From NCBI GenBank assembly GCA_033675265.1, contig JAUJYZ010001557.1, forward strand, positions 55,771-119,770: a DNA stretch of 64,000 nt, written 5' to 3'. Within the stretch, counting starts at the first letter, position 1; each line of letters begins with the position of its first letter. The position numbers were made by a program, and so were the translations under genes. The stretch is from Actinostola sp. cb2023. Its lineage: Eukaryota; Cnidaria; Anthozoa; Actiniaria; Actinostolidae. Below the pieces are notes generated by a model, which saw only the letters and a program-made list of their open reading frames with translations, was not told where the DNA came from and did not search any database. Below are positions 40,873 through 52,500 of this stretch, piece by piece.

Positions 40873-40935
40873 GACTCGTGTTTATTTATCCTAAATTGTA
40901 CTCGAATTCGTGCGATTACCTGTACTAATTAAAGA
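40740..40935. mobile_element. foldback element with AATCGCACGAATTTCTCGT arms
   Basis: Arms through TAGGATAAATAAACACTCGT and TTTATTTATCCTAAATTGTA pair around AGCCCACAAATTGCACTCGA. It lies 180 bp after the recombinase stop. Confidence 0.65.
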
Positions 40936-41010
40936 ACAAAGATCTTTAATTAATTGAGATGTGGTTGCCCAGTGCATCTCAGCCAGAGTCTCGTGTGAAA
41001 AACGCACGAT

Positions 41011-43447
41011 AAATAAATAGAACATAAATAAATCTTTACAATATACGAAAAGATGCAATGAATATATAATTATACATATGTGAAGCAACTAGACAATAAT
41101 ATATGTGAGTGTAATATCTGTTGATATAAGCATATAAACAGAGGAAATACGAGGAAAATATGTTAGCTATATGTATAGTAGAAATATGACTGGTAACCCA
41201 ATGGCTACCATGGCTCAAATGATGACTGGAAATGCTGTCACAAGCGAGTGTCGTCTCCTTCATTACTGTGGCCGTTGTCAACCTTTTCGTCAGTAGGAGG
41301 GATACTGATAGAGTCCCTAAGACAGATAGGTACATCATCAGGAACAGCGACAGAGTCCCTACGATGGGTCGGTACATCATCAGCAACAGCAACAGAGTCC
41401 CTACGATGGGTCGGTACATCCTCTGGAGGAGCAGTTTCAGTGTGAGCAGCAACAGAACTCCCACGGTGAATCTGCACATCAACATGTAAGTAAGTAAGCG
41501 AGTACTGTTCGTCATCACTCACGTCTCCAGTATGGACGACACGTTTCTCTGCATCGTGATTCTCACGAGACTCGTGGCCTTCTTCATCTTCTTCAGTACG
41601 AGCTGTGATTGGTGAATTGGAAAGTCCATTGACATTGCCTTTGTTCTTTCCATCTTCACTCTTTATACGCTCACTGGAAATGCCTTCTCTATCACTCTGA
41701 GGAATTTGTTCATGTTGGTTTTCGAGTTCAGATGTTTGATTGTTCAGAAGTCCTTTCTCTCCCACAGTCACTACACTAGCGCTTTTATTGTCAGTATCTT
41801 TCGGTCTTCCATCTTTGGAAGTAGAAGGTACTGCCATGATGTCACCTGCAACGGCATGCGTGCTTAATTTCCCGATTAAAGACTCTTCAGTTAGGCTGTG
41901 CGGCAAACGAGATGTTGATTTTGCTGTGAAATTAGTTTCTTTCGTCTCTTCAGCTGCAGCACTTTTGAGATCCTCTTCTGGACGCTTCCTTTTGCGGGCT
42001 TTGGCTTTCGTTTTCTTCAATTTCAGAATTTCGCGTCCATTACGATGATGGGTCAAACCATGCTGCGCAGCATAGTCTAAATACGCGTTTTTAGCCAAGG
42101 GATGTCGTCGTATTTGAGCCAGTGCACGCTTAAAGGTCAGTGATCTTGAAAAATATATGACAGGCATGACGGAACTGGAGAGAAATAGGCAGTAATAGGC
42201 TGAAAATGCGAACCATCGATTTCCCTCGATTTTGTCATCCACCCCAACATAGCTGTACACTGCAGCTGGAACTTTACAAAGCGTTTGAACGACCAAGATT
42301 ATGAACAGCGTGTTGATGGCTTTGTTGCTGTTCTTACTGCCTCTTCCAAACAATTGCACCCCATATCGCTTGGACGTGACAATTCTGGTTTTCATGATTT
42401 GATAATTGGTCAGCAGGATTGTAATCACCGACACACATTGGCAGCTCGGGATGACGACTTTCCAGATAATCTGACTAGGGCCAAATAGTAGTTTTTGGTA
42501 GTTCTCGTCAGACACACCTTCTGTTATAAGAGTATACTCTGAAACTGAAAACACCAAGAGCAAAACTAATATCGTCATCCATTTCAGTGCGATGAAAGCC
42601 AGAACTGTATTCGATGACTTTTTTCCAGTGAACGCTTTTCCAAACGTGATTGCGAGTAAACAGTCGATGGAGAGCGAGATTTGAGAGATCAAGTCATTAA
42701 TGAGAAAGAACCTGTGAAATAACATGGCATACCATCTTGTTTCTCGATCGAGATTGATCTTTTTGGTCAGTAGGAATACTTCCATGAAAATGGGAATGTT
42801 CACCACGAGGTCCATAAATTCGACGATCGTCAGGTCGATCAGGAGATAGTTGGAAAGAAATCGTAGGCTTTTGAACCGAGCAAAGAGAGTGATCATACAC
42901 CCGTTGGTCAGGATGCCACAGAATAGCAGTATCGAAAGGAGAACAAGTTGGGCATTGATGTGTATCTCAATCGTTGGTCCTAACATGTATTCATGTAGAC
43001 TATCGTTAACACTGGCCATGTTGTCCTTGTTGGACAAAATATCAATATCGGCCAACTATTTCGCTGGTGGATGAGAGTGATTTTCTTTTTGCTCATCCCA
43101 TGAAGTTGTAAAATAAATGTTAATTCACCATGTATCGCAAAAAGGCTGCATGTGATAGGCTGAAATGAGTTACATATAGGAAACATTATCGCTACTATGG
43201 TGAATTGTTTCTATGGTAACATGATGTGTCACTGTGAGGTTTTCCCACGGCGACACACCCAGTGCGTGAGTTAATCTACGGTTTCATAGAGCCGCAGGGT
43301 CAATTAAGTTGCTCAAAGTGACGTAAATCCACAGGTAGCCCAACCATTTCTTCTGAGTCTACTTAGAATAAATAAAAAGATATCTGTATGCGGGAGTCTT
43401 TTATTATATGGGTTTCCTGTGGTAGAGCGCGCGGAATACTATTATAT
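41011..43447. repeat. segmental duplication, GPCR unit B
   Basis: Direct-orientation duplicate of 30478-33433. At its right edge the GGGTTTCCTGTGG-type repeat continues normally here (TTGGGCTGCCTGTGCGCG), which suggests B keeps the older junction. Confidence 0.9.
41238..43055 (-). CDS. divergent rhodopsin-like GPCR, copy B, short repeat tail (605 aa)
   Basis: Paralogue of the 30764-33037 gene. The membrane part differs at only a few residues (e.g. VSVITILL for VSVFTILL, YGVQLF for YGMKLF). It has the same unusual Cys at the DRY arginine, CKVP in TM6 and MPVIY in TM7. The tail has 3 instead of 14 of the 14-residue RRDS units, ending SISIPPTDEK. No frame breaks are seen, so both copies could be expressed. 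The 5' flank (to 43447) is also duplicated, so the promoter is probably shared in kind. Confidence 0.85.
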   Translation of the reverse strand: MADIDILSNKDNMASVNDSLHEYMLGPTIEIHINAQLVLLSILLFCGILTNGCMITLFARFKSLRFLSNYLLIDLTIVEFMDLVVNIPIFMEVFLLTKKINLDRETRWYAMLFHRFFLINDLISQISLSIDCLLAITFGKAFTGKKSSNTVLAFIALKWMTILVLLLVFSVSEYTLITEGVSDENYQKLLFGPSQIIWKVVIPSCQCVSVITILLTNYQIMKTRIVTSKRYGVQLFGRGSKNSNKAINTLFIILVVQTLCKVPAAVYSYVGVDDKIEGNRWFAFSAYYCLFLSSSVMPVIYFSRSLTFKRALAQIRRHPLAKNAYLDYAAQHGLTHHRNGREILKLKKTKAKARKRKRPEEDLKSAAAEETKETNFTAKSTSRLPHSLTEESLIGKLSTHAVAGDIMAVPSTSKDGRPKDTDNKSASVVTVGEKGLLNNQTSELENQHEQIPQSDREGISSERIKSEDGKNKGNVNGLSNSPITARTEEDEEGHESRENHDAEKRVVHTGDVSDDEQYSLTYLHVDVQIHRGSSVAAHTETAPPEDVPTHRRDSVAVADDVPTHRRDSVAVPDDVPICLRDSISIPPTDEKVDNGHSNEGDDTRL

Positions 43448-44387
43448 TGGGCTGCCTGTGCGCGAACCGTAAGACCGCGGGTTCAAATGCTTCTTATATA
43501 TTATAAGAAGAAATGGTTGAGCTGTCTGTGGTAAAATAAATAAATAATAATAATACTAATAATATTAAAAGAAGAAAGAAATAAATGCAATAAAAACTCA
43601 ACATCGCGACAAGTTTTGTCAGAGACCAAAGATCATAATTTGAGGCATATTTTTGGCTTTCCGTAATAATCCATGTCTGCACATCACAGGCAGCCCAAGC
43701 GAGATTCTTTTGAGGTTTTGACGATTTGGGCTTCCTGTGCTTATTGTTTTGACGTTCTGACAGTAGTTTGAATAGTCCGTAGTTCTATATTGAAAATATC
43801 AGGTTTACCCAAGAGACCATAAGGGACAGAGAGGGAGTCTCGCGCTATTCTTGGGATATCTTAATTTCAATAAATCTATTTTTAGAATGCGGACGTCTGA
43901 GGAAATTAACTTCCGGTTCAAAGTAGATATGGCGGCTAAGATCCCGGCGAAATAAAACCATGTTTTTGTTTTGTTTTTTGAATTTGATTACTTTTTATAA
44001 ATGGCTCGGATAATTTATAGATTATTAGACTTTTGAGACGGCAGTAATGAGTCAGATGATAACAAAGTAAATGTAAACTGAATGTCCCGCGGAAAGAAAC
44101 TAGTGAATGCATTTTGTCAACAACTGCTTCTTTCATCTGCACCAAAATGTCTAATTCTTCTTCCATTTGAGACCTGCTTTCTGATCAAGGCAGTGTTATT
44201 TTTCGTTTCCCTTTCTTTGCTGAGAGAGTGTCTTTCCCAAGTTTAATTTGGCAAAGTGCACGTTTCAGCATCAACTGATTTGAGACTGAATAATATTACT
44301 TGATTCTAACTGAGCAAAGTCATAAACAAGGGAATACAATATACCGGTGATGCGGCCTCTCTTTTAAATGGTACTCAATGGATCAAC
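43448..44387. repeat. mosaic of rearranged duplicate pieces
   Basis: 43683-43930 is the reverse complement of copy-A flanks 38050-38175 and 36845-36976 joined without the palindrome. 44219-44384 equals 35817-35981. Between them (43931-44218) there is unique sequence with no convincing gene. Confidence 0.75.
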
Positions 44388-45065
44388 TTATCGCTGATCA
44401 CTGAAGTTTCTTTACTCGAATAAAATGCTTCAAAAACCTTCAATTACCTTTGTTGTGATTACTTTAATGTCTGTAATGGTTTTGGGAGCATTTAGAGTTG
44501 TTTTAGAGTGGGTTTTGCTTTCTTGAATTCACTCTCTAAGTCAGCTTGGGCTACCTGTGTTGAGATCCGTGCGAACCCCAACGATCACACGCATCGGAAG
44601 AAAGCGATTTCTTCGGTTTAAATCATGGATCAATTCGAGGTACGTTTGATTCAGAGACAATTTGAAAGCACAACCTGAGGGGAAAATAGTTGACCTTTCC
44701 ATTTCTGGAGGTCTTTTGGCGATACAAGTGGAAAATACGGCATTTTCTGTCGATTTTCTGGCGACGGTTGACTCTGAATTCGGTTTGAGTCTCCAGCCTT
44801 TCCACTTTTTATGTAATAGGGACCAAAATTTTAAAATATCGTTAAATAAATCCTCGGATCGCGCTGAAACTTTGCAAGATTACAAAGCAAGACACAGTAA
44901 ACAACACCTGAAAAAATAGTTTCATTTTATTAAGGTAAACCTGATATTTTCAATATAGAACTACGGACTATTCAAAGTACTGTCAGAACGTCAAAACAAT
45001 AAGCACAGGAAGCCCAAATCGTCAAAACCTCAAAAGAATCTCGCTTGGGCTGCCTGTGTGCACAT
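44388..45065. repeat. single arm of the 1.09-kb palindrome plus flank
   Basis: Matches 37513-38175, i.e. the right arm and following sequence of copy A. The mirrored left arm is absent. Confidence 0.85.
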
Positions 45066-45339
45066 GTGGAAAGAAATTAAAATTGGACTTTGAAGCCGCG
45101 AGATAGGTGTACGTCTAACGAATATTTCTCTAGTTCTAGCAGTGTTCTTTTACTAATAATATACATGAAATAATTTCTGAATTCTGATTGGTTGAGAAGT
45201 ATTCAATTTATTCCAAATAAAAGGTTGAAATTGTACTGAAAAAGGTTGAAATTGTACAGTACAATTTCAAATGATAGACAGTTACCAAGGTATTGTGCTT
45301 CGCGTACATGACTCCGATTCATGAACAACAAAAACAAGT

Positions 45340-45946
45340 ATGGCGGAAAACTTTCCTAGATTTGAAGTTAGTAATGATTTTTCTATACAAAGCCTAAAAG
45401 ATAACGCCAAAAACGAAAATACGTCCCAGAGTACAAGAAACTGGATCAAAGTTTTCCAAAGTTGGGCCGAAAAAAGAGAACATCATGAAAAGATCGAGAA
45501 TCACGCTCCCGAAGAGCTGAACAAACTCCGGCTTGAAGTATTTTACGCCGAGGTTCGCAAGCAAAATGGAGAAAACTACGAACCGGACAGCCTTCGAGTC
45601 ATGGTTACTTCAATTGATCGGTACCTGAGAGATAAAGGATACAAAGTTTCTATAGTCGTGACCGTGAATTCTCCGAGTCAAAACAAGTACTCGAGGGAAA
45701 AGCCAAACTCTCTACGCCAGGAGGGAAAGGGAAAACGACCACATAAGTCACAAAGTCTCACTTCAGCAGAGGAACAAGAGCTCTGGGCATCAAAACAACT
45801 TGGAAATTCAAGTCCCCAAGTACTTACCCAAACTATCTGGTGGCTCCTCACACAATATTATGGGCTTAGAGGACGACAGGAACACCACAGCATGAAGGTC
45901 GAGGACTTCCAGTTTGGTCGAGATGAAAACGGCACAAAGTACGTAC
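45340..45946 (+). pseudogene. Crypton-like tyrosine recombinase, copy B (truncated)
   Basis: The N-terminal ~200 codons are open, including the stretch that is frameshifted in copy A, and reach box I (GLRGRQEHHS) and GRDENGTKYV. The frame then meets a single N at 45947 and the TIR element. About 75 bp present in copy A are missing at this N, and the catalytic HxxR/H/Y end is absent altogether. Confidence 0.8.
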
Positions 45947-45947
45947 N

Positions 45948-46863
45948 CATTACCAGAAATTACGGACATTTTACTCCCGCGATATTATGACCAGCGGTCT
46001 ACTAGCAGTCCGAAATTCTCCTCGAATTTATATCAAAATAAATCAATTTATCGAAACCAATCTACTCTACGTTTGTTTAGAAATACCAAGCGTTTGTGTT
46101 GTGGTTGATAGATTTAATATTGAAGAGCTTGCTTACGCTCGGCACAGAGTACGAACGACTCACTCTTGGCACTTTAAATTTTAAAAAGAACACAGGAAAC
46201 CCAATCCATGAACTATGAGTTTGAATTTCCCGCTTTTAGGAGCCTTCACCTTCTTTGAACAGCAGTATCACACATAAAACTACCAGGCTACTAAGTTCTT
46301 GTAAAATGGCCGAATCAAACGGCGAAAATTGCTATATTTTGGGTGATTTCTTGGTGATTTCAGGACATTCAACAGCTCAGATGTTTGCTCGAGGCCTCCG
46401 AGAAATAGTGCTTTTTCACTTGTGGTTTGCGGCCTTTTATATCATGGAAATCATATCATTTTGACGGATTTAGACTTACTGTGAGTTGAGGCAATGTTGG
46501 AGATGTCGGCACCGATGGGTCCATGCAATCATCGAAAGTTTAAAGCTCGGAAAAGTAATGCAGGTAACACTTTTTTTGCTCGATTAAGGGGCATGTATTG
46601 TCAATATTCGTTGTTGTTTTGGATCCATTTTGCGTCCAGTACAATGAATTAAACGATGCAAAAATGTTCACAGAATATGTTATAAAGACTATATTTTACG
46701 TCTGGAAGTCGGCACCTAAAATTCAAAGCTGTATAAATGTCAAAATTTCAAATTACATTTGAAGTCCCATACATTTCTTTGTGTTGTTGAGCGGCCATTT
46801 TGAAATGTCGATCGTACTGAAAACTAATACCGTGACGTCAGATGTCCGTAATTTCTGGTAATG
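45948..46863. mobile_element. second copy of the 916-bp TIR element
   Basis: Same ends and length as 39131-40046, with a handful of substitutions. After it the sequence departs from copy A (GGCAGTAGGGG instead of GTTTGCAACTGG). Confidence 0.75.
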
Positions 46864-47010
46864 GGCAGTAGGGGAGGGGGACACAGTAATGGACAAAGAC
46901 ATGGGAGGCATAGCTATGCAGGTTTGTGAACTCAGGGCAGTAGGGGAGGGGTACACAGTAATGGACAAAGACATGGGAGGCATAGCTATGCAGGTTTGTG
47001 AACTCAGGGA
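46864..47010. repeat. 71-bp tandem duplication
   Basis: GGGCAGTAGGGGAGGGG through GCAGGTTTGTGAACTCA occurs twice, with one or two changes. 47011-47220 shows nothing further. Confidence 0.85.
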
Positions 47011-47223
47011 CAACCATTCAAGTTTCAAGTTCACGTTTATTACAAAAGATAATAATTAAATTTACAAGTTAACACCATCCCGCAAATAGCAAAAAAAACT
47101 AATCTAGGCGGACTCGAGGTGATACATTACATTATTATACATTGCTTCAGAGGCTAATTACAGTAATAAAATTAAAATATATTTGATACTAAATAATGAA
47201 TAAAAATATATTTGTATGCGCGC

Positions 47224-47742
47224 GTCTTATTTTGATGGGTTTCCTGTGGTAGAACGCGCGCGCAATACGTATTATATTGGGCTCCCTGTGTGCGTCCCGT
47301 AAGACGCGCCCGCAGAAATGCAATAGAGAGATTTAGCAAACACGACACGACGTGAAAGAGGACGGCGCGCGCGCTGACAAATAACTGTGAAAACGACCGT
47401 TGGCGTCCTCAACGTCGTGAAGAGGACGTGAAAACAAGTGAAATGGCGTCGTGAACTTGACGTCGCGACGTTGTCACGGTAGTCACGCAATGACCAAATG
47501 TGATATATTCGTCATCTAACGTCGCGTTCTCACGTCGCGTCGTGTTTGCTAAATCTCTCTATTCAAACAAAGTATGAAACTCAGTCGCGTGACCGTGTTT
47601 CATACCTTGTTTCATTACTACATTTCTGTGAGCGCGTCCTGCATGCGGGACGCGCACAGGAAGCCCAACATTATACATTTTTATGCACAGGGAGCCCAAT
47701 ATAATACGTATGCGCGCGCTCTACCACAGGAAACCCATCAAA
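47224..47742. repeat. inverted pair of dispersed-family copies with a nested MITE
   Basis: GGGTTTCCTGTGGTAGAACG at 47239 and its inverse at 47724 flank a foldback at 47325-47563 whose ends are AATAGAGAGATTTAGCAAAC and GTTTGCTAAATCTCTCTATT. Very CpG-rich CGCGCGC words lie inside. Confidence 0.75.
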
Positions 47743-47824
47743 ATCATACAATAGTTATATATTATCAAGAGACCCTCAGAAGAAATGGTCTTTACTCTTT
47801 AGTGTTTACTCTTCACATTATAGG

Positions 47825-49471
47825 GCCATTTATACGAGACCAAATAAGCCGCGGCTTACATAAGACGCGAAGCACACGTATAAATGATACAAAAACTTCG
47901 TTCGCGTCTTATATGAGCCGCACCTAGCGTAAGCCATGGACAGACTCGCTCGTATAAATGGGTTAGTTCGCGTCTTATATAAGCCGCATCTAGCGTAAGC
48001 CACCGACAGACTCGCTCGTATAAATGGGTTAGTTCGCGTCTTATATAAGCCGCATCTAGCGTAAGCCATGGACAGACTCGCTCGTATAAATGGGTTAGTT
48101 CGCGTCTTATATAAGCCGCATCTAGCGTAAGCCATGGACAGACTCGCTCGTATAAATGGGTTAGTTCGCGTCTTATATAAGCCGCATCTAGCGTCAGCCA
48201 CCGACAGACTCGCTCGTATAAATGGATTAGTTCGCGTCTTATATAAGCCGCATCTAGCGTAAGCCACCGACAGACTCGCTCGTATAAATGGGTTAGTTCG
48301 CGTCTTATATATAAGCCGCATCTAGCGTAAGCCACCGACAGACTCGCTCGTATAAATGGGTTAATTAGTTCGCGTCTTATATAAGCCGCATCTAGCGTAA
48401 GCCACCGACAGACTCGCTCGTATAAATGGGTTAGTTCGCGTCTTATATAAGCCGCATCTAGCGTAAGCCACCGACAGACTCGCTCGTATAAATGGGTTAG
48501 TTCACGTCTTATATAAGCCGCATCTAGCGTAAGCCACCGACAGACTCGCTCGTATAAATGGGTTAGTTCGCGTCTTATATAAGCCGCATCTAGCGTAAGC
48601 CACGGACAGACTCGCTCGTATAAATGGGTTAGTTCGCGTCTTATATAAGCCGCATCTAGCGTAAGCCACCGACAGACTCGCTCGTATAAATGGGTTAGTT
48701 CGCGTCTTATATAATCCGCATCTAGCGTAAGCCACCGACAGACTCGCTCGTATAAATGGGTTAGTTCGCGTCTTATATAAGCCGCATCTAGCGTAAGCCA
48801 TGGACAGACTCGCTCGTATAGATTGATTAGTTCGCGTCTTATATAAGCCGCATCTAGCGTAAGCCACCGACAGACTCGCTCGTATAAATTGATTAGTTCG
48901 CGTCTTATATAAGCCGCATCTAGCGTAAGCCACCGACAGACTCGCTCGTATAAATGGGTTAGTTCGCGTCTTATATAAGCCGCATCTAGCGTAAGCCATG
49001 GACAGACTCGCTCGTATAAATGGGTTAGTTCGCGTCTTATATAAGCCGCATCTAGCGTAAGCCATGGACAGACTCGCTCGTATAAATGGGTTAGTTCGCG
49101 TCTTATATAAGCCGCATCTAGCGTAAGCCACGGACAGACTCGCTCGTATAAATGGGTTAGTTCGCGTCTTATATAAGCCGCATCTAGCGTAAGCCACGGA
49201 CAGACTCGCTCGTATAAATGGGTTAGTTCGCGTCTTATATAAGCCGCATCTAGCGTAAGCCACGGACAGACTCGCTCGTATAAATGGGTTAGTTCGCGTC
49301 TTATATGAGCCGCATCTAGCGTAAGCCACGGACAGACTCGCTCGTATAAATTGGTTAGTTCGCGTCTTATATAAGCCGCATCTAGCGTAAGCCACGGACA
49401 GACTCGCTCGTATAAATTGGTTAGTTCGCGTCTTATGTAAGCCGCGGCTTATTTGGTCTCGTATAAATGGC
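47825..49471. mobile_element. TIR-bounded satellite: 46-bp inverted ends around ~24 x 66-bp units
   Basis: Left end GCCATTTATACGAGACC and right end GGTCTCGTATAAATGGC belong to a ~46-bp perfect inverted repeat that continues through AAGCCGCGGCTTAC. Between them run about 24 direct units of 66 bp (AAGCCGCATCTAGCGTAAGC, GACAGACTCGCTCGTATAAA). The unit looks like a degenerate, shortened copy of the end itself. The 327-codon minus-strand frame exists because 66 is a multiple of 3 and is not called a gene. It ends ~50 bp before a gelsolin-like exon. Confidence 0.88.
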
Positions 49472-49519
49472 GTCATTAGTCTCACTTCTGTGAATATTTC
49501 TTAATCACTATTTCAACAG

Positions 49520-52500
49520 GTTCGCGTCGTACAGAACAAAGAACCTGAACACTTTCTTAGGATCTTTAGAGGACGTCTGATAATATTAGATGTACGTATT
49601 ATATAGACTTCTGATTTATACGGGGAATAATATGGATAGGGCCGATAGGAATGCGGAGAGAATTAAAGTTGTGGATTTGTTTGAGAAATTACCAACAGTC
49701 CAACTACACAACTACACAACAGTCCATAGAGTCGTTTTCGTCATCCTCGGGAACCCAGGGGTATATTCTGTCGCTCGTTACTCGCTCCCAGAGAAATACC
49801 CCTGGGAACGAAGTCTGTTATAACTTGTTCCGGAAATCAAAATTACTCTCGTTTCTGATTGGTCGACCTAGTAAGGTCGACCAATCAGTATCAAGTATAT
49901 TCTGGTTTGAATAGGACAGCCGCCATTTTTAATTTTGACTTCCGGATCAAATTCCAACAGACTTCGTTCCCAGGGGTATTTCTCTGGGAGCGAGTAACGA
50001 ACGACAGAATATACCCCTGGGTTCCCGAGGATGCGTTTTCGTACGAGTGGGAAGTAGTTGCGGTACGGTTCGTGCCGTGCGGTGACCGTGCCGTGTCCAA
50101 GCATTCTGATTGGTTGAGCAATGATTTTGCGCGCTGTGATTGGTTGAATAGAATGTCTTCGATTCCGTACCGTGGTGGTAACTCCGTGGGTGTCGTAGGT
50201 TTTCCACTCATACGAAACGTCGACTCTATTTTCTTAATTGCATGAGGTTGCTCTACTCGTTTCTGTGTGGCTTCAGTTGATATATCTCATTTAATTGCGC
50301 ATATCTCAAAGAATATTATCCCATCATTATTGACTTAACATTTTATTCGTTTTAGGGTGGAAAAGGAGCAGGATTCCGCGCTGGTTGTGAAGACGATACT
50401 TATGACTATGAAGGCAAACGACTATTCCATGTGAAAGGGACGAATGATCTGAATGCACGGGCAATACAGGTGACGTCATACAGAAAACACCAAATGTCAA
50501 TATATGGGAGAAATCGGGTTTTATTTCAATTTTTCGCCTTACTAGATGTTGCAGCTGCTCGGAATCTTTTCCAATATCATTTTTTGAAGAAAGCCAAGGA
50601 TTGTACGTCAAAAAATCTGGACAATCACCGAATTTGGAGATGGCATGGTTCTATCAAAATTACATAACGTAGCAATTTTGAATACAGTAAATGTATGGTA
50701 GAAATCACTTTTTCTACTACACATATACGATCGACGACGAACAAAACCACCCATATTTTTTTTGAGTCCCGAATACCCGCATGCAGGCGGGGTTCATGTG
50801 CGCCAACCTCGTCCCCAGGGCCCTCTCTTCTCGAGCCTCCGCCATTTTGAAAATAGCGACTGAAGAGAGGGCCCTGAGAACGAGGTGCTAAATCGGGACC
50901 TCGCTTTCAGGTACCACGACGCGGGGCATCATTGAACTCTGGTGACGTCATAGTATTAGAAACACCCAAAAGGATTTACATGTGGAGAGGAAAGTAAGCG
51001 TCCCACACTAGTAGTGTGTGTATCAAATATATCATGAATTGTTCATCAGCTATTGCTTACGTCATAGGGCGCATGCGCAGCTGAGAGACGGATTGGCCGC
51101 CTGGTGATTGATTTTCTCACTCCAGGAAGGTAAGTAGATTGATGAGCCAATATTTATAAATTCTCGTGACTGCAGATATTTTATCGGCAATTCCGCAGAG
51201 CCGAACCGGGATTCCCGTGGTGAGTGCCCAGCCTCCTCTCTTGCATTAATTGACACAGGAATACCATATTACTAGTTTTTGTATTTACTTCTGTTTTTAC
51301 CACAGGGAGCCCGAAGTTGTTCGTGAGGAACATGAACCAGAAAACTTCTGGGAAGACATCGGAGGTCGAGAGCCGTACGCCACTGGAAAGAGACTAGAGG
51401 TACATTTGCGCAAGGCCTTGGTTTTACTCTGGCGTGTGCATGTGTAATTAGCTACGCAGGGGAGTGGGGGAAGGGATGGACAAAAGTCTTGGGGCTGGCT
51501 GAGGGTGATCCCCTACAGTCTCCTCGCCCCAGGTTTCTTGAACCTTTATGTAGGCTAAAGTCTATTTATTATCGAATGCGGGATAAAAAGTAATTCATCG
51601 CATGTTTTACTGATTTCGCTCCACTAGGAAGAGAAGCCCTCGTATCCTCCAAGGTTATTCCAGTTTTCAAACGCTTCTGGTGCTTTTAAAATAGAAGAAA
51701 TATTCGAGTTTGTACAAGAGGTAAAGTTATCGCCAATCCGTTTAAACGTTGTTTTAATAATAATAAGATGTTTTATTAACCATTATTGCAGAAAAAGCAC
51801 TGAATTACAATGGCGAATATGTTAAAATCTATGGGCATGATACTATGTGTCTTATTATGTACACTGTATATCGATTTAAGGAAAAACAAATGCCTTTTTT
51901 CGTAATATTTCGTCTTTTCAAAGGATCTCATTGAAGACGATGTGATGCTTTTGGATACTTACGACGAGGTACGTAACGCAAGGACACAAGTCAATTATTC
52001 TTTATGCATGCTTCGGTATTTATTGATTAGTAGACACATATGACAGTTAGTAGCACAGAATATATATAATATATAATATTTATAAAATACATTCAGAAAT
52101 CTCTGTGATCTGATTGGCTGTTACCTGTGTTTGCATCAGGCTATGCAAACACGGTAATGACGTCACAGTTGTATTTATATATAAAAGAAATATAAAACGT
52201 TTTTCCGTGTTTGCATAGGCCGATGCAAACGCTCGGCGGTTTGGGAGAAGTTTCGAGCTCTGCATAAAACCTCGCCTGCGGCTCGGTTTTACACATCAGC
52301 AGCTCTCGACTTCTCCCAAACTCCCCCTGTGTATGTTTGCATCAGCCTATGCAAACACGAAAAAACGTTATATTTCTTAAATATATTCATTGTTAGTTGC
52401 GCAATTCAGCCCGCAATGAGCTGCTCTCTAACTTGTATGTGGTTGTTTGTTTGTAGGTATTTGTGTGGATAGGACAAGGTGCCAACGACGAAGAAAAACG

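Noticed and set aside
48502..49485. 327-codon minus-strand repeat protein
   Set aside because: Explained by the 66-bp TIR-bounded satellite; other frames over the same array are also open.
51115..51221. Exon candidates between gelsolin exons (4-nt GAAG and 44-nt stretch)
   Set aside because: Phases can be made to fit but the peptide does not resemble a gelsolin domain.
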